From Tubiluchus corallicola (lineage: Eukaryota > Priapulida > Priapulimorpha > Priapulimorphida > Tubiluchidae): a stretch of 64,000 bases of DNA. A model generated the notes under the pieces. That model ran no database searches, was not told the DNA's origin, and saw nothing but the letters and a program-made list of their open reading frames with translations. The position numbers were made by a program, and so were the translations under genes. This document shows, in pieces, positions 57,233 to 64,000 of the stretch. The stretch's first letter is position 1. The number at the start of each line of letters is the position of its first letter. Location: the NCBI GenBank assembly GCA_030141605.1, contig JAQGDQ010000109.1, positions 404,001-468,000 of the forward strand, read 5' to 3'.

Positions 57233-58904
57233 ACGGTGGAAACAGTTTTCTGTACTGAATTTTTTGTTCCATTCATCGGGAAATGATTATTTTTCTTTCG
57301 TTATTTATGACAAATTTGAAATCTTATTTATGACTATTTATGACTATTTTGCAAGAAAAGTCATAAATAAAGTGCCCTGTCTATATGGCAAATGGCGCTA
57401 CCTATTTAGAAAATTTTATTAAAACCTAATTTTATTAAAAATGGAAAAGAAATGTACACGCCTTTGTTTTGTAAAATGCACGCATAAGTCGTACACGCAG
57501 GCGCGTTATAATAAACAGTTGTAGTCATCGCCATCTCTGCGGCAGCTGCTGCTTGCTATTCTTGTTTCAAACAAAATTCTATGTACAGAAACGGCTAGAC
57601 GATTATTGTTCCAAATATTGGACATTCAGTACTTATTATAATTATTTGCATGCACAACTTAATAATGTGGTAACAATGGCATCAGTTGATGAAGATTTAG
57701 AAAACGGCTGCGTTTACTGACCTAACAAAACTACTATACAACAATACACATGTACAAAAGAAATGACAGATTTGTAGGTATCTTTCGCGCTGGCACGTTG
57801 CATCTTTAGAATTACAACCTAATTGCACCTTACTCTACAATAGTAATAATCATAAGTAAAAGTAAGAAAAGTTATAAGACGATCACTATAAATTATTACA
57901 TGTATTACTATAAATCGTAGTTTTACATACAAGCACGCCTTAGCAGTATATGTACGCAAAAATGACAACAAAATTGTTGCATAACGTGTATATGAAAATC
58001 TACTCTAGTCTAGTTTTACATAATCCAAAAGTTCAATGCTGCTTTCTGTTTTTATTTCATCAAGTTGTTAAGGTTTTTCGAATTGTTTTTTATTTACTAA
58101 ACTGTTTGAATTACTTTTTTCGTTGCCCAGAATTTCTTACGTTCCCCTTATGTTTCTTACCCCTTAACATTTTTATTTTCGTTTAAAATTAATTTTACTT
58201 TGCTTATTTTGCATTTTCAATAGGTCATTTTAGTTACTCGCTTTACGTAATAAGCAAGGGCCACCGTAATTACTATAACATTCCAAGAGTAAGGGTAGTT
58301 TGACCTTCTTGTCTTTCCCATTTTACCAACGTTTTCCATATCTGAAAATTCTTTATCGTTATTAAATTTTGCATGCAAATAATGATAATACGTCTTGATC
58401 TTGAACCATGCAGAACAAGAAATATGTTCAAAAATAGAACGTAAGTTTCCTAACGGCAACAGCTCAATCCATTGTCCCTAATGGGATCACATTAAAGTCA
58501 CGCAGCGCTGAAATGTGTTGACGACAATAAATAAGCATTGACACGATGTGCGTGCACCTTGCGTTTTGGTCAGAGACGTGTGAAAGTACCGAAGCCAAGA
58601 GTGAGCTGTATAATGGCAGATGTCAAATATGCCTTAAGCCTAGAACCAAACTAGTGCGTCACGAGACCTACACGCGATTCGAAACCACATTAATTTTGCA
58701 AGAATGAGAGCGAGTTTCTTCGATTGTTTGATAATAGAAGACGAATGAGTAGGAAACCATTTTATGTGTGGCACACTTTTCGCAAATTTTATCGAATATG
58801 ACAGATACATGTCAGTTAAAAATTGCAGGACGATCATAGTGACAACCACGAGCTTGAGTACTAAAGAGAAGTGAGACAGACGTTTTAGTTTTAAACAATA
58901 CCCT

Positions 58905-58985
58905 AGAGTTACCAATTTAGAAGATTTAGAAAGAAGTTACCAATTTAGAAGACATAGAAGAAGAATTGCCAATTTAGAAGATCAT
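58905..58985. repeat. About 30-bp tandem repeat, three copies
   Basis: Three repeats of [TTG]CCAATTTAGAAGA at about 29-30-base spacing, each followed by AGAAGA-like purine sequence. Confidence 0.75.
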
Positions 58986-61900
58986 CTTACTACAACTGCC
59001 ATTAAGATTTAGCCACTAGAGTATTTTGCAAAAAGAAATAAAATTTTAATTCATATTATGGATGAAAACGGATTATTATTATCTGCAAAATTAAGTAATA
59101 TTTATTTGAAATTTCTTTGCCTAGAGCACTCCTTTATATGTTACATCATTACAATTTGTAGCATTTAGGTTCACAAACAACATATAAAGTTTTTATAGCA
59201 TTGGAGCAATGTAAACAGCCAAGTGGTCACTATTGCTGGAATATTGAAATTAAGCAACGCTAAGCTTGACTAAGATAGAAATGTTTAAGAGACTGATAGA
59301 AAGGCATTGGGTTGTTTCATGTGCCTCAGAAGCACTGGTTATTTATTTCCCTAAAGAAGCTGATAAACACATTCTGACATGTCTAAGGTATCTCAATCTG
59401 CATTTCATTAGAAGAATATCTCTCATCATGAGCTAAATGTTTCGAAGCCAGTGTTTAACCTTTTATTTCTGTCAAATCTGATTGATCACTTGTACATTTG
59501 TGTAAACTCAGCAGTGACTAATTAAATACTGTTTTATGATTAATTTTTACATGAAATCAGCTTTTAGCCTATCAGTAATGTCTAGTTTCAATGTTCTAGT
59601 TTTAATGTGTATTTAACCAGATATTTATATAGCGATTATATGTGCATGTTTTTAATTTAATTATAGTCGATAAAGAGCGTTATGGCACGTGTAATTACGT
59701 AAATAATCAACTGAAAATAAATTTGATTTACTTACTTACTTACTTGCTTACTTTAGATTCAACAAAGGACTCGACATTATTTTTCAATAGACCCAACCCT
59801 TGAAGACTGGATAGTGGCCGTGCAGCAACTATTTGAGCTCTGCAATCAAGTTGTAATTTTTCTGAGTTCTCCTTTCTGGCAATCTTAGGGCCTATTTACA
59901 AGGTGAATTTCTGACGAGCTCGTTTAATTCATTTTGGTAAACTCTTGTCATTTATTAAAGAGCTTTCGAAGAGGAAAGGAACAGTGTTAATGGCATGGCA
60001 TCCCTGTGGACTTGCCGCAAAGCAAATGGGCAGCAATGACTTTGATAAACAGTACCGGATTGCGGGATTTAACTTAATTAATTGTTGTTTTACACATATC
60101 ATTCAGTAATATCTGAATATAAACATCATTTTGATTTAAATCCATCGCTTAATTAACCATTCAAATTAACGATGTTTTTTATTGATGCCAATTTTCATTG
60201 AAAAGTTTATTATTATTATTTACTATTGAAAAGTTTAGCAAAGTTTTTTAAATCAAATTCAAATGAAGTCTCAACAAGTTTCTTTTCTATATTGGTGTGT
60301 CAATTTAAATGAGTACGATAATAGGCTCTATGGCAGTTTTTTTAGTCGTCGTTTACATATCAACCTCATGGCAATCTATCGTTCATCTAGAACGTACCGT
60401 GTAAATATGCCCTTAAACATATTGCTGATGCACCTACTGCACACGTTGCTGCATAAAAAAGAATCCTTCCGATTTCACATTAGCTCTACTCCGAGGAAGT
60501 TAGGAACATAAAAAGTTTGCAATGTGAAGCTTAGTGTGTCAGTCTAGATAAAACCTTATAACAGCTGTAGCTTAGCTAGAAACGAACACTATATACCAAG
60601 CTGGTGCTTGAGTTGCAACAACACGGCTTCGTCAAGCCTTGGCAAACTTTCACTTATAATAATCAATGGCGGTCTATTTAATTGCCATCATACAATATTG
60701 AAAGCAGCTTGAAGCCTATTACATATTTTCCTCTGAGGTTATGGCGCTAATGCAGATTTACTGGGGAATGTATATGTCAATGATAGCAGTTTCCTTCATG
60801 GTGTATAATACCACCGATTAATACAGGTAACTCGGTAAGTGAAAACCTGCGTGTCACAAAAATACATAGTTATGCTGGGGCAAAAAGTTTGACGGAATCA
60901 CGCTAGGGTTATGACACAGTTGCAAATATAATATTCACCACATGACATATTGTCAATATAACAAACTGAAATGATGTTTTTCTTGTGGTAAATGTTTAAA
61001 CCTCATGTGTGAAGTTTGCCGTTATTATATTGATAAAATATCACATTCTAAACGGTTTATTCAAAACTTAATATTCATCATATTGTCGTTGCCAAAAGTT
61101 GGGTGATGCTTTACTGTAAACATAGATCAGTGCACTTCTCTATGTAGTTATACTAATGAGACAGAGTCATCATATATAGAAAAGGTTTATTGCAAATCAC
61201 TAAGGAAAAGCTGGCATAAAAAGCCGAGTTTAACCCGTAGTTGACCGTTATGACTCGGCTTTTTTGTATTCGCCTTGAACCAGATAACGACAATAAAATT
61301 ATGCAGCAATGATTTTCGTAACTGTCTAAATTGTAAAAATTTTGGCAAATGATATTTAATTTGACAGCAAAGAGATGTACTCGAACTCCCCGAAGGAAAA
61401 TGCTCTCAAGACGTCAAGTGATTGGGTTCCAAAACGCCGACAGTTTTGTCGTCGTACCATTGCTGCTGCTTCTCACATTTTTACCTTTAATAGTCCTACG
61501 TGCAGAACTATCGCTTATAAATCCAGTTTTTCCTACGGGCCTCTTACATGGTCACTTTCTGGTAAACTATAATCTTACTAGCTTCAGGAAGACAGTTAAC
61601 AGATAGTCTGTACAACGTATTAGCAATTAATTACAATCACTGTATTTTTAGACCTGCTTTTATATCTTTCTCATTGTATTCCGTTAGTGGCCACAGCTTG
61701 AGGCTATTCGCAAAAAAACAAAGAAAAATTTGAAAAATATCATTCTTATTGTCCCTTCTGAACTATCGAACCACCTCAAACAATGGCCACTCTGGCAACG
61801 GGATCATAATAGCAGTTTTCATCATATAGATAAATTATTTATCAAAAAACATCAAAAACTTGCGTATCAAACCTCTTATAAATATTGAAAGCTTTTTATT

Positions 61901-63184
61901 ATTTTATAGTACACGCGAGTAAGCAGTCGTGACGGTGCATACCAATGTGCTACAGTAGTTTCTAGCAGTAGCAGCTCATTCCTATTATAAAACCATTTTG
62001 ATGCTGAATCAAACAGTTTGCACCCGTTGGCAAAGAATGCGCTGTCCCCGAATAGGATTGAAATGTTGTTTATTAGGAGATAATTTTCAAGGGAAAAATA
62101 GGATGCAGTAATGGGAAGCTTAATAAACTAAAACGGAAATCAAGAAAGTGAAACAAAGACGATGAAGTTTTCATTAATTTTAATTAATATTAGTGGTAAT
62201 AAATGATTTGTATCTCATTATCATCACCGTCACTTCCTCCTCCTTCCCTTTTATCCTATATTTACAGAATTTCTTTTTATGATATCACAGTGATAATTTT
62301 GAAATGCTCATAATTTAAAATTAATAAAATAGTTTCGTTTACATCTTTCAACGTACCTTTAACACAGCTGATATGGTTCTCGTTCTTTAGTGTATTATTT
62401 CTGTCTGCACAGCCACCTTCTTATTAAAATTTCTTGCACGGATGTAGGTCTTGAACTTATCAACAACAATTTGTGTACAGAATAACTTAATTAACGTTGA
62501 CAACCTTAGTTCATTAATCAATCAGCAGCAGCCTATTGTTATAAGCTACATGCAGCTAACGAAGATTCTATGAAAATTGATAATGGCACAAATAACAGCT
62601 AAGAATCTGCCTCGTGAATAACCTAATTTTCTTCACACGACATGTAAAGCAGCGAAGTCTCAGATGCGAATCGTACGATGAGGTTAAAGAAGTAAACAAG
62701 CTAAGCAAGAACGTGCGGAACTTTCAAGCATTTTCGTTTTTCAATTCTGCGCCTAAATCATGACCAATGTTCAACAGAAAAATGAAGTTTCGCATAAACA
62801 ACATTCGCCTGTCCTCTAGCGGAGAGCATACTACTAAAAATTTACGCAACATACCGCTAATAAAAACTATATAGATGCCCATTAAAATGTGCCATGTGTA
62901 AAAAATAAAGCATTTTTCCTATTAGCCGTTCATCGAATAAGTAATGACCTCAATACGCTTACATATTACAAGTGTATTTTGCGAATATAATACTTTCCTT
63001 CAAATATAGTAAGTCTTCGCTTAACGACGATACTTTTTCACTTAACACACATGTTCCGTTTTAATAACGGTTTTTCTCTTGTGATTGAACACTTTTACAT
63101 AGACAACCATTACTAGTTTTTGCACCTGGAACGCAACTGAATGTTTTTACATTATTTCTTTTTAAGGCAGCTTAGGTCGACTTT

Positions 63185-63305
63185 GCGACGCAACGCAAAT
63201 AAGAGCAACTGGAAGTTCGGCGATTGGTAGCATACGGTACGGATATCCAATCGACATAAGCAAGCTTGCGACGCAACTCGGTTCCAGCGAGTTGCTCATA
63301 GGATG
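63185..63305. repeat. Nested short inverted repeats
   Basis: CGATTGG ... CCAATCG encloses GGTACGGATATCC. Further out, GAGCAACT pairs with AGTTGCTC, and GCGACGCAAC occurs twice in direct orientation. Possibly a MITE relic; the edges are undefined. Confidence 0.45.
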
Positions 63306-64000
63306 CCCACCCAGTTTTAACTGAGCATTGTTGATAAAAGTGCATCGTGGCTTTTGGTAAGCGTACGCTGCTTAAACTAATTCAAACTTCTGCAGCTTAC
63401 CTAATATTCATGCAAAAAAAATCACAAAATTAACTGTCTAACCTTTTTTAAAAGCTCCTTATACTTCTGATGGGAACTGGCAGTGCGTTACTTTTCTTCT
63501 GTCGATGAACAACGTCATTGGTGGAAAAATGGGAGCTCAAAATTGGAGGGTCCAAGCCGGAAATGATAACGATTTTAAGGTGATTTTGCTAATTACACAA
63601 GGCGCGTATCACACATTTATTGCTAATCCTTCTAACGTTTTTCGCTAACATTGATATAAACCTAACTTCAAAGAAGGCTTCGCCTCTCTAACACCACACT
63701 GAACAAAACACTGACGGAGCCTCGTTAGTATACCACAAGAAGTCGATAACTTTACAGTTTCACCAAAGTGTGAAATTGGAGACCCAATTAAAGTTCCCTC
63801 CTATGGTCACAATTTGAATTTCTCACTTGAGGTAAAACAGAAATAGGTGAGTAAATGTTAACATCTGAGCTGGGGATTAAACTAGAAAGTAGTTACAGTG
63901 TATTTCAGAAAGGTGATAGATATGAAATTTGCTTATATATTACTCAATATTACTCAACAGTTAACCATCGACGCAGATCTGCGCGAGATTAGGTATTAAT

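Larger units (their letters stand above)
56064..57379. mobile_element. 1.3-kb non-autonomous hAT-type element with perfect TIRs and 8-bp TSD
   Basis: The element is flanked by TCTATATG at 56056-56063 and 57380-57387. The terminal 23 bases are identical in inverted orientation and begin CAGGGCACTTTATTTATG. Both subterminal regions carry TTATTTATGACTATTTATGA motifs. An 8-bp duplication with CAGGG ends is the hAT signature. No transposase is recognised; the longest open frame (56510-56713, plus) has no motif. A second element is nested within it at 56780-56875. Confidence 0.9.
57400..64000. other. No supported gene
   Basis: AT-rich sequence. The recognisable items are a short tandem repeat at 58905-58985, an (ACTT)n run at about 59736-59752, a hairpin at 61218-61265 and a small palindromic region near 63185-63300. 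Overlapping open frames at 61349-61606 have no recognisable motif. Confidence 0.5.

Noticed and set aside
61218-61265. Hairpin AAAAAGCCGAGT ... ACTCGGCTTTTTT resembling a bacterial intrinsic terminator
   Set aside because: The window is animal nuclear DNA, where this form has no terminator role, and no gene ends there. It does not match the histone 3' stem-loop either.

Overview
This looks like nuclear DNA from an invertebrate animal. It is AT-rich and repeat-dense, has very long introns and microsatellites, and carries one multi-exon gene built from CUB, EGF and SEA modules, which is an animal architecture. CpG does not look strongly depleted by eye, which argues against a vertebrate. The phylum cannot be fixed from this window.

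The one well-supported protein gene lies on the minus strand and fills the left half (33449 down to 1070, continuing off the left edge). I rebuilt six consecutive coding exons by matching splice sites and reading phase: 32764-33449, 16431-16525, 4824-4943, 3991-4094, 1656-1717 and 1070-1224. Together they give about 407 residues: signal peptide, CUB domain, three EGF-like domains, and most or all of a SEA domain. The 3' end is missing, so whether the protein is secreted or membrane-anchored is unknown. Intron 3 appears to use a GC-AG donor.

The long introns and the right half are mainly mobile-element debris. Intron 1 (16526-32763) holds a decayed coding fragment (18442-21031) interrupted by about 30 tandem copies of a 69-bp (23-codon) minisatellite that seems to have arisen from the fragment's own coding sequence. 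It also holds a hAT-type element with perfect 8-bp target-site duplications (21930-22339) and a foldback element with roughly 198-bp arms (26838-27253). Intron 2 (4944-16430) holds a compound trinucleotide microsatellite, a possible second hAT remnant and a GC-richer SINE-like block.

Right of the gene (33450-64000) I find no convincing protein gene. There is one intact tRNA-Glu(TTC) gene at 53408-53479 (minus), three tRNA-derived SINE copies just beyond it, another SINE at 44998-45208, a LINE 3' end at 47269-47847, two copies of a dispersed repeat related to the foldback element (about 34020 and 46140), and a 1.3-kb hAT-type element (56064-57379) with a 96-bp hAT-type MITE nested inside it. 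Both of the last two have perfect 8-bp duplications. The rest is AT-rich sequence with microsatellites and short tandem or inverted repeats.
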